Shown piece by piece: positions 1 to 11,983 of a stretch of DNA of 64,000 nucleotides. Numbering within the stretch: position 1 is the stretch's first letter; each line of letters starts with the position of its first letter. This DNA comes from Tubulanus polymorphus (Eukaryota > Nemertea > Palaeonemertea > Tubulaniformes > Tubulanidae): assembly GCF_964204645.1 (NCBI RefSeq), contig NC_134032.1, positions 1,762,916 through 1,826,915 of the forward strand, read 5' to 3'. The notes under the pieces are model-generated. The model made no database searches, was not told the origin of the DNA, and saw nothing but the letters and a program-made list of their open reading frames with translations. The position numbers and the translations under genes were made by a program.

Positions 1-302
1 GCTCGAAAATGATTTCGTCCGATCAGAAAACTACGAAATCAAAACGTACCACAATAATGCTGGTAACAGTTTCACTCGCATTTGCAATATTCGTACTCCC
101 TTCCACAATAACTGCATTGTTACCAATCTCGCCGGAACAGAGGCAATTTCTATATGACATATTTGCACAGTTTTTAGTTTGTAACTATGTGGTGAATTTT
201 TACATATACCTTTTACTGGGACGAGAAATTCGTGAATATTTCTGTATGAAAATCCGCTGCAGGAATTCACTCAAATTACGTGATGTCAACACAACTCTTT
301 AG
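1..302 (+). CDS. 7TM receptor, C-terminal part (cut by window edge)
   Basis: The open frame enters from the left edge and ends at TAG/TAA near 302. It covers the end of intracellular loop 3, TM6, TM7 and the tail of an intronless class A-like GPCR. The loop-3 block SSDQKTTKSKRTTIMLV and the TM7/helix-8 block NFYIYLLLGREIREYFC are nearly identical to those of the three complete paralogues in this window. The NFxxY in TM7 stands in for the class A NPxxY. Ligand unknown. The first methionine visible at base 9 is internal, because paralogues read GSKM at that point, so it is not the gene start. It converges on the methyltransferase gene ending at 459. Confidence 0.8.
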   Translation, partial: SKMISSDQKTTKSKRTTIMLVTVSLAFAIFVLPSTITALLPISPEQRQFLYDIFAQFLVCNYVVNFYIYLLLGREIREYFCMKIRCRNSLKLRDVNTTL

Positions 303-458
303 GAACCGTGGTGTTTCGGCCGTTAAACTGCATATCCGAAAATCTCGGACATTACCTAAAACCTTCTTTTACAAAAAATGAAACGAAGAAATAAAAGAAA
401 CCAAATATTTATCGTTATTAGTTCAATTCGTTTGCAATCTAATGTTTGCTATGATAAT

Positions 459-2068
459 TTATTCGTAAGTTTTATTTAGAACTACAATAAGACTTATGAT
501 TTTGTACGTGCACTTTCCTTCGCTTTGAATTTCGTCCAGAAATGCGTTGAAACCTTGAAATTGTTCCGAGCCTAAATAATCCTTGCGAAAACAGGCGAAA
601 ACGCAGCCACCTAAAATTGAAAGCAAACAAAAATCATCGTGATGAAAATCCAGACCTAATTTATATATCTTATTCAGCAGTGAAAACAATGTTTGGCCTG
701 CTGCATGTTGTTTGTGTCTTGTCAAAACTATGCAGAGAAACATCTTTTATAATCTCACGTACCTTTTTTTACCATTCGTAAGATTTCCGAAAGCGCCTGG
801 TACGGTATGTGACCGGGTACGACAGCTCCGCAAGTTACTGCGTGGTCATAAAAGCCTACAAGTGCGAACAGAGATATACGTATGATGAATTCCATCAAAT
901 TACAATTTCGTGCAAACGTTCAATGTTCATGTTTTCTATATAATTATTTTTACCGGTTGGAATCGAGCATTGCTTTTCAACGGTGACGTATTCCGCGAAA
1001 CAGTTTTGATAAAGTCCTCCTTTCTGCTGGGCCTCTTTCCACAGCCCGGTCGACGGCTCGATGGCATCGAACCGTCCTGTGAATCCAGATTTTCTCAGCT
1101 GAAATAAAACGAATATTTACATGAAATTCTGATCATCATAAACTTTTAGCTGGTGTGATCAATGCTGAATGAGATCTGCCCGTTTCGATTCAAACAGAGT
1201 ATATTTCTGGAGAAAACACAGGGTTCGGGCTAGCAAACGAACCCCCTTATATTTTCAAAGCGCCCTTCATAGTCAGTGTCAACATATTTGGGTCACGATT
1301 TTTTCGAAATTTGAATACAATTTTCCTTTTTTGAAAATGAAAAGCAGTCCATTCTCAATTGATTTATTCAGATACCCTGGCACTTCTATCTTAGATCTGT
1401 CCTTGTTCATATAGTATATATAGCACCCATTTTCTCGGTGAAAAAGTGCCCCTCTTCTTGAAATAGAACTGCCCCTCAAAACCGTCTTATCTTGACATAT
1501 CATTTTCTTCGCACCAAGTGCTTTAACGATAAACATTTACGTGAAAAATATCAATAAATGCTTTCATGTCCAAGACATGTTGTCGCCAACGTCCATACTG
1601 ACTGAGATACATCGATAACTCTATTTCAAAACATTGATATACATAAATTAGTTGTTACCTCTGCTGCGACGAGACCAGTTCCGGCGCCGATATCGATAAT
1701 CGTGCAGTCTTTATTTTGCACGTGCTTATCGACAACTTGCGCTAAATTCTTCGGGGCAGCGTACGACACTTGTTTATCCTCCGTGCGAATATCCCGGTGA
1801 AATGATCCTCCCCGGCAGGGATTCGAACCTGATGAATGAGATCAACGTGGCGTGTGCCACAGTTCAAATCTCCAGTGATCTATTAAAACCATTTTCTCAA
1901 AAATTCAAAGAATTCAATAATAATCGTTTAGTAAGTTGTTCGTTAAACCTTGTCGTAGCTTGTCCATTGGTTGTAGATTTCCGTAAATTCTGCAGGATTG
2001 TCATTTTCGTGTAGCTGTTTCGTCACGAATTCGTACAGATTTGCGTCCTCGCATCGTGGGGCTGCCAT
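459..2068 (-). CDS. METTL27-like: METTL27-like SAM methyltransferase, copy 1
   Basis: Five-exon gene on the minus strand, about 209 residues. Exons: 2068-1949 (ATG at 2068), 1778-1659, 1098-954, 855-763 and 610-459. All introns are GT-AG and phases match those of copy 2. Exon 2 carries the SAM-binding motif I, DIGAGTG. The family (METTL27, formerly WBSCR27) is a class I Rossmann methyltransferase of poorly known substrate; human METTL27 is somewhat longer. Compared with copy 2 the last exon lacks 30 bases, an in-frame loss of ten codons just before the C-terminal LIVVLNKTYE strand. The frame is otherwise intact, so this may be a functional but shortened paralogue. It lies in the left arm of the inverted duplication. 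Confidence 0.8.
1270..1450. repeat. Dispersed repeat in intron 2 of METTL27 copy 1
   Basis: The sequence running from a GAACCCCC-like block to a GTGCCCCTCTTCTT-like block matches 8636-8900 in the other copy. A diverged relative lies at 4310-4500, and a weaker one near 58855-59010. It looks like a short non-coding dispersed repeat. The class was not identified. Confidence 0.45.
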
Positions 2069-2852
2069 AGCGTCCGGAATGAGAGTGATGACGGCGTATT
2101 AAATAGGACCGAAGCCACTCGAGGTCGATTTATCATTTATAAATGATGGTCATTTGCTCCATCACACTTGAATAGTGTTTTATCAATCGTCATCATATGT
2201 ATATATATACGCAAACGTGATGTTCCCCGACATAAGAGTTACAACTATACAATACATTGTACCACAAGTCAGCCATTAGTGTCTACGGGTTTATAGTGCT
2301 TACGAAGCTGCTTAGTCTAAACCCTGTTACCAACTGGATTTCCTATTCATATTTACGAATGAAAATAATCATTCCAGTCTCTGCAGATTTACCCACAGTA
2401 GCCCTTACCGTATATATTACTGGTAAATTCTAAACATTCCTCACGCGCAATTTTCAGAAGTTACAAGTAAATCAACATTCACTACGCTTATTTAAAGATT
2501 TCTGTAGACCATTTTTTGAGAAAAAATAATAACCACGGCATCGGCATACATTAAACAAGGGGATTAAAATATCATTAACAGAAGGAGAATGACACTCGTC
2601 AAAATGTAAGACTAGCAGATTTGAACAATATCTTTTATGATAACACCTACTCCGCAAATTTACTAAAGTTAGCGAAATTTATATCCGCATGTTTATAATT
2701 TCTTATTATGTACTGTTCTGTGTTTTTGTTTGTATATATTTTGTTTCTTTATTGTGTTCATCCCTAGAATGAAAATGTTTACGTTACGGGTCAATAAAGT
2801 TATTTGAATGGTCATATTCGCTGAATGAATCAAAAAAACTAGAAATCGTGGG

Positions 2853-3806
2853 TTATTTGCCAGAATTTCTACCACAGCGGATTTTCATACAGAAATATTC
2901 ACGAATTTCTCGTCCCAGTAAGAGATATATGTAGAAATTAACGACGTAATTGCACAATTCGAACTGGGCGGAAATATCTATGAGAAAGTCTGCATGTTCC
3001 GGCGAGATCGGTAAAAATACGGCCAGAGAGTTTGGAAGTGTAAACATCGCAAATGCGAGTGAAACTGTTACGAGCATTATTGTCGTACGTTTTGATTTCG
3101 TAGTTTTCTGATCGGACGAAACCATTTTTGAACCTCTGAACAACTGAATTATTATAACAGTGTTTGATGTTATTATCAAAGTTAATGGTACAAGAAAAAC
3201 GTATATTACATACGTCGTAAAAAGTATCGTTTGGTCCGAAGAATTGTAGAAACATCCGAAATTATCAAAATATTTCATCGTTGCTAGCGGATGAACACCA
3301 ATTACGAATGCATTTATTGTGGAAATGAAAATGATGGCGCATCGGGCGAATCTCGGTGTACATATTAAACGAGATGTGAACGGGAAGAGAACAACCGCCG
3401 CGCGTTCTAGAGATATCGCTACTATCAACCACGCACTATTGGCGCCCATAAAATTTATCAAAACCTCGTAGATTTGACAACTGATCAGGGAATCCATCAA
3501 GAATATGCGACCGGTATTTAGACTAAAGAGAACCAACTGCAAAACGGGCATCAGCGCAAAACCGACACAGAACACGAAATCACTGAGAGACAAAGCGATC
3601 AGATAGTTAGCGTAAGATAAACTGCGGAATCTGCGACTGATCATTATCAGGAAAGTAGCCGAATTTCCAAAGGCTCCAAACAAAAACATGACAAGCAAAA
3701 TCATCAGTGACACGGTACGGTACATTCCAGATTTGTTCACCAATGACATGAGAACGATATAACTGCTGAAAGGTCGTCCGACGATGTGCATCACAGTAGA
3801 ATTCAT
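2853..3806 (-). CDS. Intronless 7TM receptor (class A-like)
   Basis: Single-exon 317-residue receptor starting at ATG 3806. An N-terminal NST sequon precedes TM1, which contains GN (GNSATFLIMISRRF). TM2 has NYLIALSLSD, TM3 ends in LERAAVVLFPF (an ER variant of the DRY motif), and TM7 has NFYIYLLLG with Cys residues in the tail that could be palmitoylated. Paralogues lie at 10074 and 52917, with a partial one at position 1. The cytoplasmic faces are almost identical between paralogues while extracellular loops and TM4-5 differ, as in ligand-diversified chemoreceptor or peptide receptor families. Ligand unknown. The start is supported by alignment with the paralogues. It is transcribed on the same strand as METTL27 copy 1 and lies upstream of it. 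Confidence 0.85.
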   Translation of the reverse strand: MNSTVMHIVGRPFSSYIVLMSLVNKSGMYRTVSLMILLVMFLFGAFGNSATFLIMISRRFRSLSYANYLIALSLSDFVFCVGFALMPVLQLVLFSLNTGRIFLMDSLISCQIYEVLINFMGANSAWLIVAISLERAAVVLFPFTSRLICTPRFARCAIIFISTINAFVIGVHPLATMKYFDNFGCFYNSSDQTILFTTYVIYVFLVPLTLIITSNTVIIIQLFRGSKMVSSDQKTTKSKRTTIMLVTVSLAFAMFTLPNSLAVFLPISPEHADFLIDISAQFELCNYVVNFYIYLLLGREIREYFCMKIRCGRNSGK

Positions 3807-5444
3807 CTCGGTTCAACAATAGCACGCTATGAGTCACAAAATCTAATAGAATCTTTTAAGTGTTATATATCCTATTATGTATATTATTGTTTGCCTTCAA
3901 ATTCTAGTAAATCAAATTAGCATCCTACATCTAAATTCTCAGATTTCAATGTAAGATTGATCGATGAATATTGTGTCTACAGTTTGCACTGGCCGTATTT
4001 CCTCGTGTATTGATGAATTAATTTAATCGGTGTGGTTACAAAATGAAGACATGATTTTGATAGCTATTCACCATTCGCTAGAGATTCTGTAAAACTATTC
4101 ACCATATACAAAGAATTGACCATATTTAGTTCCGAACTGTTTGCATAAATTCGCTCGCGCACTCGGTGAATTGATTTGATACGAATAAAGTCTACTCATT
4201 CATGATAGCTTTTTACCGTTAAATTACTAAGAGAAATGAAGTTGAAGATTATGCACAAATGAATTATCAGAAATCTAACAAAATATATTCCGATTCATAT
4301 CCACTTTTTAGTTGATACGTTCGGAAAAAAACAGAAATTTGGTCCCTTCCAAAGAAAAAAAAATCATGAAAATTGTATCCGAATTTCGAAAAGTTTTGAC
4401 CCAACTCGACTTTTGACAATAAATTTGAAGGGCACAAAATTTGAAGATTTCAGGGGGTTCGACCGCTACCCCCGAACCCACACTCGGCACGGGCCTATTT
4501 TCCTATTACACTATTAAGTATCCTATAAAAAAAAACAGTTCAGATCATGCGCTCGTCTAAATAGAAGTGTCTTTAGCTGACTGACTTGAACTGCGAGCTC
4601 CATGAACGTGATGCATAACGGCAAAATGCTCTAGCACCAAAGGTGACCAAATTGAACAGGGGTTCACACGTTGATAAGCTGGACGGAGGTTTCGAGCAGG
4701 TTTATGTATATGTCCAAATGTTCAACATATGTATCAATACACTATAATAATATCAAAGTGAATGCCAATGAATATACTTGATTTACTTGTAGCTTCTGAA
4801 ATTTTGATCGAATGAATGACCTGACAAGTGGTTGTCCGGCTGTAACCCATCCCATGGCACGAATCGCGATCGATGCGTTTGTATTCGTGGAATACAGTCT
4901 GTTCAGTGGATGTGCAAACACAACTCTGCGCGGCCAATACGCACTGCAGACACCTCATCGATTTACACATCTGTCGCAGTTCCAGTGTGTATGTATTGGT
5001 GTATCCCGAACAGCTGTTTATTGTAGGCTGGCGATCTGCAGCGGTGAGGTCAACCCTTAACGTCTAACGTATACCGGTATTACGAACACCAACCCCAGCC
5101 GGTATGTATCTTTTTAAACATATCCTGCTGTCAACGTCGTGTATATACCTTTTTTAAACTCATAATGTAATCTTTAACCAATCTTTTTTTTTTGTATTTT
5201 GTCTATTTTGTCTCATACTATATACACCTTTGTTTACGTATGGCTATAATTGTTTTATTGTAGAATTTGTGTCAATAAAGATTGAATTGAAATGAATTGA
5301 ATTGTTTCGTCAGGAACTTTATTTCTTTATATTCTAGCTAACGAAACAAGATTTATGTGCAAATTTGCACCGGACCACACTATTCATACCAGTATACCCG
5401 AACTTGCGTCGGCTCTATTCGTGACCAAGTCAGATATACGTGGA
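3807..5444. other. Non-coding stretch between receptor gene and right arm
   Basis: No supported gene. It holds a diverged copy of the short dispersed repeat at about 4310-4500. At about 5265-5305 an AATAAA is followed by ATTGAATTGAAATGAATTGAATTG, which resembles the 3' end of a LINE with its simple-repeat tail. Short overlapping open frames around 4812-5067 show no domain or paralogue support. Confidence 0.5.
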
Positions 5445-5800
5445 AAATAGCGCGCGTGAGGAATATTTAGAATTTATCAGTAATATATATATATATATAC
5501 TGTGGGTAAATCAGAAGAGATGAGTGGAATGAGTATTTTCGTTCGTAAATATGAATAGGAAATCCAGTCGGTAACAGGTTTAATACTTAGCAGCTAATTT
5601 GTAAGCATTATAAACCCGTAGACACTAATGGCTGACTTGTGGCACAATGTATTGTATAGTTGTAACTCTAAAGTAGTGGCCGAACATCACGTTTGCATAT
5701 AGGTCACATATGATGACGATTGATAAAACACTATATCCGCGTTGAAGCGATGTAGAGAGAATCCTACAATAATAACGAAAAACAGCCAGAAAATGTTACT

Positions 5801-6210
5801 TTGAGCTAGTGTAGTTTTTTCAACGTTTCGACTATATCCTAATAGTCATCTTCAGGAATACTGTATTCCTTGAGCTAGTGTAGTTTATTCAACGTTTCCA
5901 CTTTATCCTAATAGTCATCTTCAGGAATACTGTATTCCTTGAGCTAGTGTAGTTTATTCAACGTCTCGACTGTATCCTAATAGTCATCTTCAGGAATACT
6001 GTATTCCTTGAGCTAGTGTAGTTTATTCAACGTTTCGACTATATCCTAATAGTCATCTTCAGGAATACTGTATTCCTTGAGCTAGTGTAGTTTATTCAAC
6101 GTTTCGACTATATCCTAATAGTCATCTTCAGGAATACTGTATTCCTTGAGCTAGTGTAGTTTATTCAACATTTCGACTATAACCTAATACATGTAGTCAT
6201 CTTCACAGGA
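5801..6210 (-). repeat. Six 69-bp tandem repeats with hammerhead-like ribozyme cores
   Basis: Units begin TTGAGCTAGTGTAG at 5801, 5870, 5939, 6008, 6077 and 6146; the last unit is diverged. Read on the minus strand, most units have CTGAAGA, a GACTAT/ATAGTC stem-loop and then GAAAC, the order of the hammerhead core (CUGANGA - stem II - GAAA). One extra U lies before stem II. Some units have a mutated GAAA. A clear stem III with a GUH cleavage site was not found, so activity is unproven. Each unit also has a GGAATAC/GTATTCC hairpin before the core. Confidence 0.6.
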
Positions 6211-6663
6211 AGAGCTCACATATGGTTTTAATATGTACTTTAGCGGTGACATTGTGAATTATGCACAAGGTTCACGAAACCTTTATTGGAGAATAATTCA
6301 TTGACAGTCGACCGTTCACCTTTAGATAGGATAATGAAATGAATAGTTTTTATGAAAGAGTCTTTTCGACATATCGTTATTAAGCGACGCTGCCGGAAAA
6401 ATGCCAGAGCTATCAAACGGTACCGCATTAGAAGTGGATCCAGGAACGATATAAATCGTAAGCGACGTGCATTCAAAAGCACACACGAACAGTCAGTTCT
6501 AACAGTTTATTTGCTCCTTTGATATATAACGGGCAAGCTAGAACCTAAGGTAGAACCCAGGTAAGTGTATATGTCTCAAATTTTCAAAACAAAAAAATTC
6601 TTAAGTTGAGGAGCCAGTTGTAGGATGAAGTTTAACGAGACAATTTATTTAATAATGAGCCTA

Positions 6664-6733
6664 GTAGGAGTCGAACTTGTTACCTCCAGCGTGCTAGCCG
6701 AGCATGCTCACCACTACACCAAAGATCGATGGT
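6664..6733 (-). repeat. tRNA-derived SINE head or tRNA pseudogene
   Basis: On the minus strand a box-A-like TGGTGTAGTGG is followed by a box-B-like AGTTCGACTCC at normal tRNA spacing. There is no convincing acceptor stem, so a tRNA-derived SINE or a pseudogene is more likely than a working tRNA. It lies inside the 5735-7630 insertion. Confidence 0.5.
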
Positions 6734-7379
6734 GACGAAACGAGTTTGTAGGTCTGTCTGGCCAGTTTGGTGACCATTAATGTGTAGCGACCAGTCACAT
6801 GTTGTAGACACTGGTCGCCGATGAAACTCCCTTATCCCTAACTAATTCAATAATTATAAGAATATTCATCTTGCCTATTACCAGAAATCTCAGATACATA
6901 AGTAACGAAAGCTCGTTCATTAAATAGACGGTCACACCTGAATTACTATCCATCTCTTTTCACATCTTCAAAAAGGTACATTTTTAGAATAAAATCGAAC
7001 TCGTCACCAATTAGGTTTATACTGCACTTGTTGCATAGACGTTCGTCTATTGCATTGGTATGTTATGGAAACGGCCGTTTTCAATAGGTAGTTAATGGTT
7101 TGAGCGTTGCAATTGAAATAGCTTTAAAACATCATTCATGGAGAACTTAAACCTATAGATGTCATGGCGCCAGTAAGATTTCATAAAATGATATTATTAC
7201 ACTAGATGTATCTTTAATATACGAATGCCATTTCTGGATGATAGTTGGTCCTGGTGCCTCGGTTTTAACCACAACGCGACTTGTTTAGGTTTGAAAGTTT
7301 TATAAACCAAATGTGTCCCAGGACGCAGTCATCTTAGATTTTTAAGATAGAAAACCCACTATCTACAGATTAAAAGAAT

Positions 7380-7480
7380 TTAAAAACAAGAATTTATTTA
7401 TTCAATCTAAACGTTCGAAACGATCGAAACGTCGTGTATTCTATATATTTAAGATTGAATAAATAAATTCTTGTTTTTAA
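7380..7480. repeat. 29-bp perfect inverted repeat
   Basis: 7380-7408 is the exact reverse complement of 7452-7480, with a 43-base spacer rich in CGAAACG. It would fold into a long hairpin near the right end of the insertion. Confidence 0.7.
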
Positions 7481-7732
7481 TTTCTTTGTAGATAATGCGT
7501 TTTTATCTTATTATCCGTTCACCACGTTTGAGTGTGGTTATCGTTCTATCTTAGATTTTTGTCGACACAATAGAAGCCGTTTCGTGTTCCTGTTGTGAGT
7601 AAAAAGGTCGTACAGAATCCTATATATTGTACTATTCAAGTGTGATAGAGCAAATGACCCAGATTTCCCTATACGACCTCGAGTGGCTTCGGTCCTATTC
7701 AATACGCCGCCATCACTCTCATTCCAGACGCT

Positions 7733-9662
<1,930 letters not shown>

Positions 9663-9745
9663 ATCATCATAGCGAGCATTAGATTGCAAACGATTTCAAC
9701 TAATAACGATAAATACTCGGTTTCTTTTATTCAAGTTTCGTTGAA

Positions 9746-10073
9746 TTCGAAATTCCTGATATAACATAATCTAATTTAGTTTCTATTGAATCCGCGATAA
9801 AACATTTCACAAAATCTGAACGTATTTTATTGGATTTCTGAGAATAGATTAATTTAATTTTTCTGGTCGACAATACTTTGTTGGGAGGTCAGATAATTTC
9901 ATCTCTAACAAATGGTGAATGGCTGCATACGGCTCTTTTGTTACAAATCTAACGTGGTTATCATTCGCGTTATTGTTCGCGCGCTATTTGTTACGCACCA
10001 GCCACACCTTGCAATCAATCTGCATTTCCTCGACTAGTGCACGAAATGCGAAGAGCTAAATTCAGTTAGCGTC
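9746..10073. other. Intergenic, no feature seen
   Basis: Lies between METTL27 copy 2 and the next receptor gene. No repeat or clear promoter element was recognised. Confidence 0.5.
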
Positions 10074-11024
10074 ATGAATTTTTCTCGGACGCAAATCGCT
10101 AGACCCGGTAGTAGTTATATCGTTCTCATGTCCGTGGCGAACAGGTCCGGAATCTACCGAACTGTGTCGCTAGTCTTTCTACCCGTCGTGTTTTTGTTTG
10201 GCGCGTTCGGAAATTCGGCTACTTTCCTGATAATGATCAGTCGCAGATTCCGCAGTTTTTCTTACGCTAACTATCTGATCGCTTTGTCTATCAGTGACTT
10301 TTCGATTACCCTTAGTTTTACGCTGATGCCCGTTTTGCAGTTGTTTCTCTTGCGCATAAACGCCCGTCCGATATTCCTAATAAATTCCCTGATCACTTGC
10401 CAAGTCTACGAATTTCTGATGGCTTCAATGGGCGCGAGCAGTTCCTGGTTGATAGTAGCGATATCTCTAGAACGCGCGGCGGTTGTTCTCTTCCCGTTCA
10501 CGTCTCGTTTGATATGTACACCGAGATTCGCCCGCTGCGTCATTGCCGCTATTCTCGTAATCAATGCGCTGATAATCGGTATTCCTATCGTAGTAATCTT
10601 GCGTTTTTCTGACCAGTCGTTCGGATGTTACCAGGTACGATTTGATAGATTCGTACTTTATGTTGTAATAATCGTCCACGGTGTTGTTTTGCCTTTAACA
10701 ACGATCATTACATCGAATTCTCTGATAATAATTCAGTTGTTCAGAGGTTCAAAAATGGTTTCGTCCGATCAGAAAACTACGAAATCAAAACGTACGACAA
10801 TAATGCTGGTAACAGTTTCACTCGCATTTGCCATTTGTACCCTTCCCATTTCTATCAACTCATTTTTACCGATGCCCGCCGAAAAAAAGAAATTCCTCGT
10901 GGATATTTTCTCTCAAATCCAATTGTGTAATTACGTCATAAACTTTTACATATATCTTTTACTGGGACGAGAAATTCGTGAATATTTCTGCGCGAAAATC
11001 CGCTGCAGGAATTCGGAGAAATAA
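10074..11024 (+). CDS. Intronless 7TM receptor (class A-like)
   Basis: Single-exon 316-residue receptor. The N-terminus starts MNFS, a glycosylation sequon, and TM1 contains GNSATF. TM2 has NYLIALSISD and TM3 ends LERAAVVLFPF. The loop-3 block SSDQKTTKSKRTT is shared with all paralogues, and TM7 has NFYIYLLLG. TM4-TM5 and the extracellular loops differ strongly from the copies at 2853 and 52917. Ligand unknown; the pattern suggests a lineage-specific chemoreceptor or peptide receptor cluster. It lies about 400 bp downstream of METTL27 copy 2 on the same strand. Confidence 0.85.
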   Translation: MNFSRTQIARPGSSYIVLMSVANRSGIYRTVSLVFLPVVFLFGAFGNSATFLIMISRRFRSFSYANYLIALSISDFSITLSFTLMPVLQLFLLRINARPIFLINSLITCQVYEFLMASMGASSSWLIVAISLERAAVVLFPFTSRLICTPRFARCVIAAILVINALIIGIPIVVILRFSDQSFGCYQVRFDRFVLYVVIIVHGVVLPLTTIITSNSLIIIQLFRGSKMVSSDQKTTKSKRTTIMLVTVSLAFAICTLPISINSFLPMPAEKKKFLVDIFSQIQLCNYVINFYIYLLLGREIREYFCAKIRCRNSEK

Positions 11025-11983
11025 CCATCGATTTCAAGTTGCGTTTCTATAACTGATTACCCTGGTATCTCCGGAACCTTGAAACTGCTTAAAACTATAC
11101 CATAGATTGGGGTAGGGGATTCGTCTATTACAATCCAATATAACTTGCATGAACAAGGCATACTACGTACATCAAATTGTGTTGCATTTCCATGAATTGA
11201 TTTTAGCTTCGTGGTCAACAATAGATTGCGAATTGGAATATAAACATCTCTAACGAATGAGGAATAGCAATTTGATCAAAGTTGATGACACTCTTTACTC
11301 GATGACACATAACACACTCGTATCCATTTTCTATAATTATTATCACTGCTCGTTTTTTTGCGAAAATCGCTGCTGATTTCTGATCATCCAGTGCAAAATA
11401 CCGTCTTCAAATCAATGTCTGTCGCAGTCACAAACACGGATTCTTTTGCGTATTTTTTATTCGCACCGGTGTACAAAACAAAGCAAAAGGGAGCGACCGA
11501 ATCTTGAAAGGATCTATCTCAGAATCGATTCTCAGAACATCGATTAAACGTTTCTTGAAGAAGAACTATCGTGGGTTAAGCTTAAGAGTAACTTCAACGC
11601 GAATCCTGCTCGCAACGTCGGCGAACAATAGGCGCCTGAGTTTGGGTCCCTCATGATCAGGTAATCCGCGGGTGGATTGTCAAGCGGCGTTTCAAAGCGA
11701 TTTCAACAATATTTTTTTCTGATGTCCCAGAACCCAGTTCCACGATATTTTTGTTTCATATTGTTTCATATAACACAGGCCTCGCAGCGCGTTATGTCAC
11801 GCGACCAAATATGGCCACAGAAACCCACACGTCAGTTCGAATCGACGCGTTAAAAGCATTTATCGCGTATAAGCTCTTTCTGAGTATTAAATCCAAATAT
11901 AACTCCAGGAAACGACGGACGTGTAATACCACCAGCGGGAGCGCAGTAGGTGTTGTTTTTACTGAGGCCAGTAGTTTTATGCC
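11025..11983. other. Intergenic, repeat fragment
   Basis: No supported coding exon. A fragment near 11725-11745 shares AACCCAGTTCCAC with the MITE ends at 20287-20403. The last part presumably contains the 5' UTR of the five-exon 7TM gene. Confidence 0.4.

Larger units (their letters stand above)
375..2450. repeat. Left arm of a large inverted duplication
   Basis: This stretch is the reverse complement, with point differences and small indels, of 7631-9745 followed by 5445-5734. It includes the whole METTL27-like gene and its upstream region. The left arm is continuous across the point (near 2172) where the right arm is broken by an insertion, so the left arm shows the empty site. Arm ends are estimated by eye. 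Confidence 0.8.
5735..7630. mobile_element. 1.9-kb insertion with 5-bp target duplication
   Basis: ACTAT occurs at 5730-5734 and again at 7631-7635 and only once in the uninterrupted left arm near 2172, so 5735-7630 is an insertion with a 5-bp direct duplication. Inside are six 69-bp tandem repeats with hammerhead-like cores, a tRNA-like segment on the minus strand (6664-6733) and a 29-bp inverted repeat (7380-7408 / 7452-7480). I see no open frame with a transposase or reverse transcriptase domain, so it is non-autonomous or a composite. Its class is uncertain; the core repeats resemble Penelope-like element ends. Confidence 0.65.

Noticed and set aside
4734-5067. Cluster of overlapping short frames
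   Set aside because: No domain, paralogue or splice support; overlapping in several frames as in random sequence.
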